The position numbers were made by a program, and so were the translations under genes. Shown here piece by piece: positions 10,980 through 23,592 of a stretch of DNA of 64,000 nt; positions within the stretch are counted from its first letter, which is position 1; each line of letters opens with the position of its first letter. Source of the stretch: Ampelomyces quisqualis. Taxonomy: Eukaryota > Ascomycota > Dothideomycetes > Pleosporales > Phaeosphaeriaceae. Location of the stretch: contig JAGTXZ010000002.1 of NCBI GenBank assembly GCA_018398575.1, positions 2,730,501-2,794,500 on the forward strand. The letters run 5' to 3'. Below the pieces are notes generated by a model. It did not search any database. It was not told where the DNA came from and saw only the letters and a list, made by a program, of their open reading frames with translations.

Positions 10980-13900
10980 TTATTTCTCAATAGGCAACCT
11001 CCCCTTCGCGAACCTCAATTTGACAATCAATCTCGCTGTCTCTCCAACTACGCTCTTCTCAATGCTCACTAAACCACTCTTCCTGTCTCCAGGGTTGAAC
11101 GCATTAGGTTCCAGACTCTGCCGCTTACTGGGTCTTTCGCTGTCGTTGACCTGCAATTTGCGCTTCTTCCCGCCCTCACCCGAGAAGCGACTGAGAAGCT
11201 CTGGACGCAGTGCCAATTTGACGATTTTGCTCTTCTTTTGCTTCGAAGGCTTAGGTATCGCCGCAGGGGCAGGGGCGGAGGTGGGAGCTTTGATTGTGGG
11301 CACGGGCGTAGCGCTTGGTCTTGGTGAAGGAGCAGCCGAGGGGCGCGGAGTAGATGCGGATGCGGGACCGAGTTTGGTTTTGATTTTGAGCTTGGTGGTG
11401 GATGTGGGCAGCGGGATGGGAGTGTGAATGGCAGGGAGCGTCGAGATGCCACTTCGGGCGCTGACTGCAGCTGGCGTTGGAAGCGGTGGTACAGACACGG
11501 ATGCCGCTGAAGGAGTTGACACTTTCGCTGGCACTGATGGTGTAGGTACAGGGACAGGTGTTTGAGCGACTGGTACTGGTGTTGCAGGCTTCAATGGCGG
11601 TGCCACGATGGGCGGCGGCGACATGTGTGGTGTTGGTGCTTTGAACTCCTGCTGAGCAGCGAAATGTGTAGGTGCTGGGGACGCTTTGGCCGACTCTGGG
11701 ACTGGAGGTGGAGAGTTGACAATCGGTGGTGAAAACATGATCGACTGTTGTCGTGATTTTGACTGTCCTCCGTCGGCAGACGAAGGTGGAGGCGATGCCA
11801 CAGTCTTCAACTTCAAGGACAGCTTAGTCTTTGGTGGCAAAGGCGGCGGAGGCGGCGCGTCTTGAACTAGCACGGGCGCCACTTGGGGTGGTAGCACTAG
11901 TGCAGGCTGAATAGGTGCAACAAAGTGTCGAGAGGTTGCCTCGCGGAAGTGTCCACTCTGGGAGAAGCGTACTTTGCCTTGTCCAAGATAATACACTTTC
12001 CAGTAACGTGGTTTGCGCAAGGTAATGACCAATGTATTGCGCTTCAGGTGGTCAAAAACCATGTTGCAGAAGTCCAAAAGCTCCAGCATGTCACTGACAG
12101 ACAAAACCCGAGACCTCAGCGCTTCTTCAAGCGCAAGTCGCAGGGTCCTGTTGTTCTGAAGGTCGGTTTTCAGCCCTCTCTGAGCACCATTCAAAGTTTG
12201 CCTGGCGAGATGGCTAGCACGGTCCGAGCTGTCGGCTTCGTTCTCGACCACAAGGGACCCAAGTGTGTTCTCCGATGGCTTCTCTGGAGTGTAAATTTCA
12301 CCAGTAGCTATTTGGCCAACAGCGAAGCTGAAAACGCGCAGCATCTGCTTTCGGAAATAGGGTGATGGATCCGAGCGAAGCTCATGAATCAGAAACTTCA
12401 ACACAGCATCTTTACGAAGCATTCCCAACCGAACGAGACAATCCCATGCTTTCAGCCGAACATTGTCAGCGTTGCCAAGCTGAGCGTACTGAAGGAACTC
12501 AGAAGGCTTGTATGGTGTGACGCGGTTCATGATTAACTTCCGCGCACAGTCAAGCGCAGTTATCGTATAGACGTTCTGATATGTGGGAATCCACTCGTCA
12601 AGGCGCTGGTGACGAGTCAGCTCCTCAATGGCCTTCTTAGTAAACTCGGTCTCATTTCTTTCTGTCTCCGCATCGAGATATATATCGCCACTTTTGTTGA
12701 TGGTGAGACAATCGGACAAGCAGTGCATGAGTGTCGATATGTAGTAGTCGTCGCTGTACTCGTTACCCCGGTTGTCGTTATATCGAATGATGTCGAGCAA
12801 GAACCGCTTAGCCTCCAACGGAGCCCTGCCATCCTCGCCTTTGATCTTGGCGATCGCTTTGGGGATAGCACATTGTATCAGGTACAAGCTCCGGTCTGAG
12901 AAGTCGTTGGAGCGTGTCATTGGCGACCCAGGTAGACAGAAGAGCTCCTGAAAAGCTTTCTTCAGGTGAAAAAGACCTGTCCATTCTGTCCGCTTCAAAG
13001 CGCTTTGCGCCATGACATCGGCGGCATGGGTCCGTATACCATGGAAGTATCGGCTGTCCATCAGCGTTTTCACCAGAAAGGTGGAGATGAGCTTATGGCC
13101 TTCTTTGCTAGCCAAAAACTGTATGGACTCGTACTGTGCAACAACATCCTTATCCTGCTGCAGCTGGGAGACATACATGTAGGAGGGCATGTCGTTGATA
13201 TGTGCTCGGCAGATCCACTCGAAATCAGCGTCGACGCGGATCCACTCGTATGCCTCTTGCTCCATCTTGGCCTCGTCTTCGGCAGGCCAGTCGCTCAGCC
13301 GCCATGCTTCCTGCTCTTGCGTGGTGCCAAATAGGTCCCCTAGCATGTAGAATGTGACATCCTCTTGGGACTCGCCAGAGGCATCTAAACCAGCAGCTGC
13401 AGCCATCCGCTCTTTGTTCAGTCGATTTCTCTTGAGGCGCTTGTACTTTGTATTGTAAGGGATTTCTACCTTCACATTGGACGAGTTTATGTCGACGATG
13501 TGCTCGTACGGTGTGCCGTCGGCCTCGTGAATTCGAATCGTCATTGGCCCGACAAACGTGGGGTACTCGTTGCCAGGTAGGAAGCCGTGCGCACTTTCTT
13601 TGGCCTCTCGCATGAAGTCGTCTGCGGACAACGGATTCTCGATGGTTGTGACGGTCGAGTCGGCCTGTATTTGACGGATCTGGAGTTGGACGACCTGCTT
13701 CTTCTTGTTGAAGGACGGAAAGCACTCGAAATTGGGACAACCCGAGCCTGTGACCCATTGGCTGAAAAATGAATCGAGCTTTTGATGTCCGACCTTCTCG
13801 CAGATGTCGAGAAAGTCGTCTGTCGTGACTGCGCCATTCTCGTACTTGCCTTGACGGGCATTGAACAGTAGCCGGTACAAGCAGCGGTCGACGCCATTCT

Positions 13901-15481
13901 TGCCACTTTGTTTGACGAGGCGATTGTGCAGTATAGAAAGCACCATGAGTGATTTCAACTCCATGAACTCCTGCTCGGCCTGGTCTAGCTGAAGATACAG
14001 GCCTAGTCGCTGCAGAGACGGCCGCTTCCGGTCCATCTGGATAACCTTATCGGCCATGAGCTTTTGACGAAACCGCCAGTCATTCCGGCCGAAGAGCTCG
14101 CGCAAATAGAGCTCAGCCATGAACCAGGACGCGCCAACGACTATCCAATAGTCCCAAATATCTCTTGCAATGACATCGACTCCAATCCACTGGCTGGCTA
14201 CGGCATGTACCAAGACTCTCGTGGTCTGTTCTAGCGGCTCCCACACAGTCTCCGGGAAGAGCAGTCGGGAGCTGCATATAGAGAAGGAAGCCGTGTGTGT
14301 GGTGTCGCAATCGAGATCGTCGACGAAGGCGAGCTTGTATGCATTGCCGAATGCGTAACTCTGGAAGCGCTCCGTGAAGCTGTCGAGAGCTCGCGCCAGC
14401 ATCATGGCGCTGTTGCGGACCTCGTCTTCCCGGCCGGGCAGACAGAAAGCATGCACCTTGATGGCACTTTCGGCGAGACGTTCTTCATCGGCAAGATCGC
14501 GGTAGTCGGAGAGGTCGACGTGCTCAAAGGGACCGATGACGAAGCCAATGTGTTGCGGCAGGACCAGCGACTCGCAGGTGAAGCTGGCCGTCTTGCGAGA
14601 CGAGTCTGTAGGGTCTAGAATCTGCGAAATGTCAGAACTTGCTGCTTTCCAATACAGCGAGGACGTACGTCGTCGGTCAGAACGCCGGAGCAGATGACGT
14701 GCATTTCCATGGCCTTTTCCTCTTCCGTAAAGCCTGCGTCGTCGTCTGCGTCCGACATGACGCTGTCTGCCTTGTGCGGTCCATTCGCCAGAGCTGGTGG
14801 GGCCCCTGCTGCCTGCGAGTGCTTGCTGAGCGCATCGCCCATGGTCCGCGGATATCGGACAGACACATCGAATGGACACCTAGTCTCGCCGTCGTCGATG
14901 CAGGGGAACAGACAGGAAGCAGTGCCGGGAAAGGGAGAGTTGCGCGTGTAGGCGTGGGGGAACCGCGAGTCGCCGTCTTGGACGCCGGCAAAGTGCAGCC
15001 CGTCCCGGAAGTCGTCCAGCACGTACTCGATCTCCATCTTGAGCGGGGCGTAGAAGGTGCCCTGCGCATCGACGGGCTGGCCTGCCTCCTCGGGCTTCAC
15101 CTGTCGGATGTGGACGCTCTCGGGCAGATAGACGACGAGCTCGTCCTCGCCCTCGGTCACGTGCCGCTGGATGCGGTCTTGGGCAAAGTGGTACTGGCCG
15201 AGATCGGTGCCGGGGTACAGCGTCATGCGCTGGTGCAGGTTCGAGTAGGTGAAGCTCGCCGTGTGGCCCTCGATCGTGATGCATGTCGGCTTCAGCTGCC
15301 GCGCGTTGATGACAATCTCGCGCAGCTGCGCCTTCTCGGGGAGCATGTCGAGCGTCGTCTTGCCCTTGACCTGGCGCGGGCAGAAGCTCACGTCGAGCTC
15401 GAGCTGCTGCTTCAACAGCTGGAAGGTGTCGCCCGTCGAGGCGTCGTCCGAGACGGCGGCAGTCTCGAGGGGCGGCGCCAT
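10980..15481 (-). CDS. TAF2: TFIID subunit 2 (TAF2), 1484 aa
   Basis: Two exons (15481-14669 and 14621-10980) are joined by a 47-nt intron with a gtacgt donor. TAF2 is the M1-aminopeptidase-like subunit of TFIID and contacts core promoter DNA in the nucleus. The N-terminal region has the M1 beta-domain features, including LELDVSFCPRQVKGKTTLDM and SPFPGTASCLFPCIDDGETR. The position of the zinc-binding HExxH helix reads VHAVASQW (about residues 409-416), so the catalytic motif is lost, as is usual in TAF2. The armadillo-like C-terminal half follows. The last 300 or so residues are Pro/Ala/Ser-rich low complexity with Lys-rich patches, typical of fungal orthologues. The start is ATG 15481: the longer frame upstream begins at TTG and consists mainly of a Pro-Thr repeat derived from a gtgggt microsatellite. 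Length fits the family (yeast about 1400). Confidence 0.9.
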
Positions 15482-16275
15482 GGTGGGCGGCGTGGGTCCA
15501 GGGTTGCAGCGGTGCGAGGCGGCGATGGACGTGGTCGTGGGTGTGGGTGTAGGTGTGGGTGTGGGTGTGGGTGGGTTGTATCCGTATGTCGGCGGCAGTC
15601 GCGTGGTTCCGAGGAGCCGCGACAAAGCTGGAGGACGTGCACCGCCGGCCCAGCTTCCGCACCACTTACGGAGTAGCTAGCGCCCGTCTATTTGGACGTC
15701 ACTCACCCGTGCAGCCTCATTCACTGTCCCCAACCCCCGCCGCAACGCATAGCACTCTGCACGTCTTCTTCTACGCATGTCCTGCAGCGTTAGACTACAT
15801 TGGCTATTCTTGTTCGGTCTCGTGAAGGATGTTGCTATTAATATCCTTCAGGGACAGTCTGCAGAGACAGCCACACGCTGTGGCGTGGTTGTTCTCACGT
15901 GACCGAGCAGACTGTGATGCGTTGCAAAGTGCGGCGAGACAACTGGAAACTGTTCGTGTTGGGGCAGTGTGTTGGATAATTGAGTTTAGCACGAGTTAGT
16001 TTGGAGGACCCAGAAAATGGAAACGATATGAAGATTCCGAGTCATCGCCAACCAAGACAATGCCGCGAGTATGCTTATGACATGAGCCACAGTGAGGACA
16101 TCCATGTATTAAGAACGTTCTTAAAGTAAAATCATCACCTCCGTGTCGTACGCTGATACTAATCTGGGAAAGAGAGAAGTCATGGGGTATCGATGCCAAC
16201 TTGAAAAAATTCACACTTTGTTTCTGTCCACCTTTCAGTTTGTTTTCGCTATACACGACCTTGCTCTCCCGTGCC
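15482..16275. other. Intergenic upstream of TAF2, with microsatellite
   Basis: Position 15535-15578 is a gtgggt/gtaggt microsatellite directly upstream of the TAF2 start. A tacggagta site is at 15665. The remainder up to the stop of the BAH-PHD gene shows no supported exon. Confidence 0.5.
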
Positions 16276-18084
16276 TCAGCGCTGTTTCCAGAGGAGCTTC
16301 CTAACGCTGTTAATGCTAGACTGAAACACCGTCTCACTGAACTGCGCTGGGGCGGGCGTAACTTGCGCTCTAGGTGTGACTTGCGCGGCTGGTAGCTTTT
16401 GAAGTCCGGAGACCATTGGCACCATGGGAGCAATTTGCTGAATGGGACTAGATCGCTCGTTCTTGGCTTCGACAGGTCCAGGCGTAGCTTGTCTGGGAGC
16501 AGCCAAGACCGGCGCCGATGGAACAACTTCTTGCGCAGAAGAAACTGAAATGGACTGTTGTAGTATCGGAAGAGAATATTTCCTCGGACGTCCACGTCCC
16601 CTCTTTACTACTGCGTAGCTTTAGTTACTACTACGCGAGTGGAGGAGCGGCGGTGGTCTCACCGGCTGGTTTGGTCTCAGAGGCAGGAGGGTCGGTTTTG
16701 GATTCTTCATGCTCCATGGCGTCTTGTGCTTCAGCTTCTCCAGTGGGTGCAGATGTGGAGAGAATGGGGAGTTCAGCGGCAGTAGCAGAGACGTTCTTCT
16801 CCATATCGGATTCGTCGGGTGGTAGGTCTTTTGGCGCAGTCTCTATGACAGATTTGCAGAGTAGGCATGTGATGTCGACGTTGTGACGGTGGTTACCCTG
16901 GCCTGGTCGTCTGTCCTGAACTGTAAGGTATGCAGGGCCATTATCGGTCGATGTGGTCAGGCGCGCGGTAAATGACACGCCGTTGGAGGACTTGCGACTA
17001 TCCTTCTTTTTTGCCGGCTCTTTTGGTGTGCTTCCACCCGCATCTTTCACGGCTTGGTCTTCAAGACAGCGAGCATGCAACCACTCTGAGCAGGACAGAC
17101 ATTGAATGAGGTCTTCGTCTGGGTTGATCGGAGTCTTGTCTGCGCATATGGTTCGGAGCGTCTGCTGCGTGGTTAGTGCCTGCTGCAAAGCGTGAGCGTT
17201 GCCAACGTACCGATAACTGCTCGCCCTTTGGCTTCTCCACATCAAACGTCTGCCGCCAGAACAACTGATCCTGCAACAAAGGCGCATCTGTCTTTTCTGG
17301 ATCATCATCCCAATGAATGACATTGGCCTTATCCATGACACTCAACGCCTCAATGATGTCCATGTGATTGCTGGCTATGAGTTCGCTTGTACCGTGATGC
17401 GGTTGTCGACCTCCGGGCAGATCCTCAGGTCGGTATTGCCAGTACACTCTGAGGTATACATGGGCTGCGTCGCCTGCGCGGACTTCGAGAACTTTGCCTA
17501 CCCAGTGCTGAATAGCTTCAGCGTTGTCTTGAGGTTCCTCCGTCTTGGAGACAAAGATGGTCTGGCCAACTTCAAATTCTGCTTCACTGACTGCGGCGTC
17601 TGGTCAGTATAACACGACAACAGCAATGTGAGCATGTAGTTAGGTTTGTCATCGGGTGAGGGCATGCTGTACGCAAAGCTACATGAGACGGTACAAGGCC
17701 AAACTTACTTGTGAACTTGCGATATCGCTGTGTCTGCTCCCACACGCGCGCAGGCTGCACCTTGTAATGAGTCTGGCTCAACTCGCACTCGGCATAGGGA
17801 TTTCTCTGCACAATGTCCGCATTCATTGGCGCATCTTTGTAGCCTTCTCTGTCGAATCCAGCGGCCTTGACTACCTTTTGCTTCTTGTTCTTCCTCCCCT
17901 TGCTCGGCTTCCTGGTGGGCTTGAATGCTACAGCTTTGAGCGTGAAGCCCTTTTCCAGCAGGGGCGTCTCGTCGATGGTAGCCCAGTCTATCTTGCGCTT
18001 CTTTGAGGCGGTGCTCGGGGTAGCAGCATTTGAGTCGGCATGCTTCGTGGATATGCTGGGTGTCTTGGATTTGCGTGGTGGCAT
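16276..18084 (-). CDS. BAH domain plus PHD-like finger chromatin protein, 508 aa
   Basis: Four exons (18084-17709, 17590-17211, 17164-16663, 16544-16276) join in phase. The basic N terminus (MPPRKSK, then KKRKIDW) looks nuclear. Exon 2 encodes a BAH domain of about 125 residues with VGQTIFVSK, GKVLEVRAGD, YLRVYWQYRPEDL and HWDDDPE. Exon 3 encodes a PHD-like finger: CADKTPINPDEDLIQCLSC, then WLHARC, and a final CLLC after a long insert. The first cysteine pair has only one Cys. The Ser/Pro-rich tail is spliced from exon 4 at a tttcag acceptor. The BAH-PHD order resembles Neurospora EPR-1, a reader of H3K27 methylation, but other BAH-PHD proteins exist, so the histone mark is inferred. Small acceptor ambiguities (17590 or 17599; 17164 or 17161) change only a few residues. 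Confidence 0.82.
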
Positions 18085-19362
18085 GGCGACTCTGTGTGCG
18101 CGAGCAGGTTCGCGATAGTCAGACCGCGTCGTAGAACGGCAAGCCGGTGCAGAGCTTTCAGTAGATGGAAACGAGCGAGACTCGGGGCACCAAGGGCAGG
18201 AAGAACAATCCCTACATGCGCGGATTCTTGGCTGTTGGCGCGGATTAGTCAATATTCAGATGTTCCACGCATTGTTTGGGGTTCAGGGCATGACGCGAGA
18301 GTTGACGCTAACGAAGCCAGCACGTGACACCGCTTCCATGTCGCGCCGCGGCCCACGGAGCAGCAGCGAAGCTGGCCATGAGAGGCGGGCATGGAGCTGA
18401 GTATACTCGTATACTCTCAACACAGGCACCGTGGGATCGTTGTACTTTCGCCATTGAGATTGACGACGGCACCGAAGCAGCTTAAATGCCAGAACCGGTG
18501 GGCGACGGTCCTCTCGAGTCTAGCCGAGCGCTCGGCTATACTTTCTTTGCGGCCCCGGCCCAGAATGTTCTGCATGCATACGGGGATGTTGCTCGGCCAG
18601 TGCTGACAGGCCGCGTGCAAACATCAACCTCGGAGCGCCTGCATTCCTCCCTGCTGCAACAAACACGCGGCCCAGGAACTCAGCCACCCTCCGAATCATC
18701 ATCACTGCCCAGAACAGGCCGTGGAAACGCCCTCTGGCGGCGCGCGAAGGCCGGTTTGGATTAGCCTGCCAGGTGTCTACTTACCTAGCAGGCTAGCACG
18801 GTGGGATACGACGGGCCCAATGATGAGTAAGCTGCCGACGGACCGCGGTGGCTGCGGAGGAAGATGTGGCGGTGCGAGGCGGGTTAGAGTCAATACAGGA
18901 GGACGCCCGTACGGTGCGAGACGTCGGCCAATATTGTCGACCAGTGCGATCAGCGGCCCGTCGTGGAGTTCGGGTTGGCCGTCAGCGCATTATGATTAAC
19001 CTTATTCCTCTCGTTGAGGAGTAGGCCGGGGCCGGCGGTGGCGCAACGTCATTGTTCCCCAGTCGCATAGCGCCCAGAATTCCTCCCCAGGGCTCCACCA
19101 CCGACGGTCCGGATATGTCTACCATAGTCGGTACTAGGGATATACATACTTGTCCGCAGCCGCACCGCTCCCTTTACTGCCGGGACTTTGCCCACCATCG
19201 ACAGCTTCGCCTCCCACCACGCAGCCTCACCTTGCTGCCCGCCGGTCGCTACTCCGTACTCTACTACCACTGTAGCCTGCGAGTCGAGTCGCTTGTCTGC
19301 CATAGGGAGAACCATCTACCGTTTGTTTGCGCGAGGCTCCAGCGTCGTGCCCCCGATTCACC
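18085..19362. promoter_or_regulatory. Divergent intergenic region between the BAH-PHD and Caf120-like genes
   Basis: About 1.3 kb lies between two divergently transcribed genes and presumably contains both promoters and leaders. I found no exon with a recognisable motif. A tactccgtac decamer occurs near 19253. Confidence 0.45.
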
Positions 19363-22300
19363 ATGGGGCGTCCTAAAAGAGGTAAACGACGGCGCCCTCA
19401 CCCATCCCCGCCGTGTATCCTCCTCCAGCGTGTACTGACGGCGCTCATGCAGTCCTGTCGTTCATGTCGCAATGGGGAGGCGCTGCCCACTTGCAGAAAC
19501 AACCACCGTCCACCCCAGCGTCCCCCGCGCCTGCCTCGCCGACGACGAAGCAACCTGCCGCAACTGCCTATGCACAGCCCGCGACTGCCCTCGACCACTA
19601 CCACAGCGGCCGCGCCTCCCCCCCGCCCGGCCATCAGCGCACCCGCTCCGACTCGCGCCCCTCCTCACGCCCCATGTCGATGATCCAGACATACCAGCCG
19701 CCCGTCATGGAGGTTGGCGCAGACACGCTCCCCGAGCTCCATCGCATCTTTACATTCCTCAACAGTCATTCCAACAAGCTCTACCAAGAAGGCTACTTCC
19801 TCAAGTTCCACGACACGGACACGCGTACGTCCCAAGCGCCAAACACGGCCCCGTCGGTGACACTGACCGCATACAGGTGGCCGTCCCGCCGCGGACCGCA
19901 AGTGGCAAGAATACTTTGTCCAGCTCGTTGGCACAATTCTCTCGCTCTGGGATGCCAGCGCGCTGGACCACGCCGCCGGCGACACCGAAGTGCTCCCCAC
20001 CTTCATCAACCTGACGGATGCCGCCATCCACATGGTCCGTCTCGGCCTGTCAGTCACGTGTCGCGTCCCCGCTAACCCGCACAGATCCCCTCCATGACCC
20101 TCAAGGACGGCAAGAAGCTCGACAACATCCTCAGCGTATCGACGGCCGCCAGCAACAAGTACCTGTTCCACTTCGACTCGTACCACGCCCTGACACAATG
20201 GACTGCCGGCATCCGCCTCGCCGTCTACGAGCACACGAGCTTGTCCGAGGCATACACGGGCGCGCTCATTGCAGGCAAGGGTAAGATGCTCAACAACATC
20301 CGCGCGCTGCTGGATCGCCAGTGTGCAGTCTACGACGACTGGGTGCGCGTGCGCTTCGGTGCCGGCACACCATGGCGCCGTTGTTGGTGCGTTGTGTCCC
20401 CCCCAGATCAAAAGGAATACGCGAAGCTGCAAAAGACTCAGAAGAAGTCGAATGTGTACGACCGCCCCGTGGTGCTCAAGGGCGACATCAAGTTCTACGA
20501 CTCAAAGAAGATCAAGAAGAACACCAAGCCCATTGCGACACTCAAAGATGCGTATTCGTGCTACGCAATCTACCCGCAGTCCAAGCCACTCATCGACCAG
20601 TCCACCCTGGTAAAGATCGAAGGTAAAATCACAATCCACTCGAGTCCAGAGAGCACAACAGAGGGATTCGTCTTCGTCATGCCAGAAGCGCGCCCCGCCA
20701 TGACCGGCTTCGAGATCATGTTGCAATATCTCTTCCCAGTTTTCGACACATTCAACCTCTACGGTAGACCCAAGAAGCTCGTAGCAGATGTGTTGGACAC
20801 CCGCGGCCTCATGTTCGGCATGCCGTCAGATAGGCGCTACGGTTATCTTGAGATATGGGACGTCGTTGGCCTCATTAACACCGATGGCAGCGCGAATTGG
20901 TCTGAGCGCCAGTGGCGGAAGCAGCTCAAGGATTTGACCTCAACGCGCATGGCGACCAGTTCAGACGCCGATTTCAGTAGCGCCAGAACGACCCGCAGGA
21001 ACACTGTCAGTCGAGCGGGATTCACGTCTTCGCGCGGCCACCTCAGGTTCGATGATCACGACGCCGTCAGCTCTAGCCCATCCACTCGACGCTCTTCGCC
21101 ATCTCGACAAGCTCGCCACAATCTCGAGTCGCAGCCTCCGCGCCGTGTGGGTACTGCTCCCGCGGTTGGACCATTCTCGTCTCCGCGACACCAGCGTTCA
21201 GTTTCCGAGACCCACGGCTATAGCAAATACCAGAGCGTGCCGTCGCGTCCTGCCCATGGACAGGATACAGACGATCTTCCACCGACACCGCCACCACACG
21301 GTGTGTTTAATGAGGCGCCCCAGAACGGAAAGCAATGCTGCGAGGCTTCCGATGGTGAAGACAGCCCGAGCAAGGAAACTCAACAGCTGCCTGGAATTCC
21401 AATTGCGGCCTCAGCTGAGCCAAACGGTCCAGTAGAGCAGCCGCCCGCGCTTGCTCATGCCCCTTATCAACAGCCACCCATTCGTCCTACCCTACCATCT
21501 GCCATGAAACCTAACGCAGATGTAGACTCTGCGACTCTTCAACAGATGGCCGATGCCTCGAACGCACCATATTCCACGGGCATTGCCGCAGCAGGCGCTG
21601 CAGCAGCTTGGCGCAGCCAAGAAGGCACTCAGAGCCAAAGAAGCGAAGAGTACAATGGTCCCGGTGACAACGGCCAGCAGATGTATCTGAGCGCACCCTC
21701 ACGACCACCCCCCACCGATCGCAATTCGGACAGTCGACTTGCGACAATCCCTGCGTCGCCTTACGTGGAGTACGCCGAATTCGTGCAGCCTACAACGGCC
21801 TATGAACCCATAGCCCCACCTGTACCAAAGCATGGGCAGACGCCGCAGGATGGTGCAGAGCTCCCATTTCGCCCGCAATCTCGTAGCGGAAGTGGTTCAA
21901 CCCAGCGAAAACCAGTCCCAGGTCGGTCTTCCCCTGCCTCGATCGAGGATGATGCCCAATCGACCCGTAGCTCAATTCTCGACAGCATACGAAACAACAT
22001 AATCGACGTTGATGCGCTCGACGCGCTCAACGCGCTCGATGCGCTCGACCAGCATGAGGCCATGCTCCATAGACAGCAAAGTACATCTAGTAGTCGTGAT
22101 GACGATGATGCAGTCTCGACCTCGACGCCGGATTATGCAAGTGTAGCTAGCGAGGAAGTTCAGCCACGAAAACTGCCCAGCAGGGCAGAGGATCGGCCAA
22201 GGAGCGGCATACTTAGAGTCGTTGGGGATCCAAATTTGAAACTCCAGTCCGATAGAGAAGAAGACGTGGCCAAGTTTATGGGAGCTAGTAAACAACTAGT

Positions 22301-23555
22301 ATCAAACGATGTTCCCACTTTTGACTTTGGACCTACTTACGAGCTCGGGCTGGGTGCGGAACGGCCAGGTACAAGCGGCACCATGACACAAGCGACTCAC
22401 GATGGAGATTCTCCGCGTGCGAGGGAGGATATTCCAACGACTCTAAACGAACAACGACGCCAATCGTACTACTCAGGCAGGACAACCCCGAACGCTAAAA
22501 TGCACTTGCGAAGTGCTTCGGCAACGCTCGAAGTCCCAGACTCGCGAAGTGTCGCGTGGCATCCTGGTATGATGTCCATCCAACAGCAGCCAGACAGGCA
22601 AAAGCTTGACCCAGAAGAGTGGGTCAAACATCGTGCAGCTCAGCAGCCTTTGCCTTTGGTGCACAGCCATGGCAGGAACAATTCTCACACACCTCCACCA
22701 CTCGGCGGGCGACAGCGATCTGGGGACTGGTCTCAAATACGGCGCTCGCCTGAAGGATCGCCGGGACACGTCCGCCCGTCTAGTAGGCATCTGAGTCGCC
22801 CGAACTCACGTGGAGCGGAAGCACTTCTGGATCAGCGTCCAATGTCGCTGTCTGCATATGAACAACAGCAGGTAGCGCGCATGACGGGAACCACGCTTCT
22901 GACCGGTGTTGCTAATCATAAGAAGCAGCAGCCGTCGCAGGGTCTGACGGGCTATATTGATTATCGTGAACGAGAAAAGGCCGCTGCCAAGGCTAGTCGT
23001 CAAGGTCACACATCTGCCATGCAATCCGAGATTGATCGCCGCTTGCTCGTGAATCAGCAAAAGCAGATTGCGGAGGCCCAGGCTCGTCAGCGCCAAATGT
23101 TGGAGATGCAACAGGCGCAATTGCAACAGCAGCAACAGATGCAGGCGAGTCTCGCCCAAAGCCAGTACGGGTATGTAAACTCTTACTACATGGGCACACC
23201 TACGGGCACCCCAAGCGTCATGGGGATTTCAGCTGGGACGCCAAGTGTGATGGGTATGCCAACGGGGCCCGGATCGCCTCAAGCCATAGTCGGTATGGCG
23301 TATTCCAGCCCGCAACAAATACCGGCACAGACGTACCAGAACTCAGGTTATTTGCAACAGCCAGCCATGACACCAAACACGAACCAAATGCTTGGTGGAT
23401 GGAGCACGCCAACGCCACAAACACCACAAGGTCAATACTTCCAGCAGCAGATGCAATACGGGCAACAACAACCAGCTACGCAGCCTTACGGAGCGAGTTT
23501 CGATCAAGCACAGGCCGCCAGACAAGGACAACAGCAGCAGCAGTACCGTCGATAG
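19363..23555 (+). CDS. Caf120/Skg3-like PH-domain protein (CCR4-NOT associated), 1339 aa
   Basis: Four exons (19363-19381, 19453-19824, 19877-20034, 20085-23555) join in phase; the first is only 19 nt. The N-terminal part has the conserved region of the fungal Caf120/Skg3 family, with LPELHRIFTFLNSHSNKLYQ, WQEYFVQLVGTILSLWDA and TFINLTDAAIHM. It is followed by a PH-like domain (DDWVRVRFGAGTPWRRCWCV, then RPVVLKGDIKFYDSKKIKK, ATLKDAYSCYAIYPQSKPLI). In yeast, Caf120 associates with the CCR4-NOT deadenylase and Skg3 sits at the bud neck; which role applies here is unknown. The remaining 900 residues are disordered: Ser/Pro/Arg-rich, then ALDALNALDALD repeats around 22010-22050, and a Gln-rich C terminus with MGTPTGTPSVMG-type repeats and polyQ. 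The start ATG 19363 is favoured, with MSQWGG in exon 2 as an alternative. Confidence 0.82.
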
Positions 23556-23592
23556 TCTGGACGAAGCAGTACCGTCGATAGTCTGGACGAAG
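23541..23592 (+). repeat. Perfect 26-bp tandem duplication across a stop codon
   Basis: Two exact copies (23541-23566 and 23567-23592) begin cagtaccgtcgatag and end ggacgaag, followed by a partial third (cagta). The stop codon of the Caf120-like gene lies in the first copy, so the second copy is 3' untranslated. Confidence 0.9.

Noticed and set aside
15482..15625. N-terminal extension of TAF2
   Set aside because: The longer frame begins with TTG and mostly translates a gtgggt microsatellite; ATG 15481 matches the expected family start.
14639..15676. Long plus-strand frame of 345 codons opposite the first TAF2 exon
   Set aside because: It is antisense to well-supported TAF2 coding sequence in a GC-rich stretch, where opposite frames are often open. 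Its product has no motif.
19665..20432. Minus-strand frame of 255 codons opposite the Caf120-like gene
   Set aside because: The plus strand has a family-supported spliced gene here, and the antisense product is featureless.
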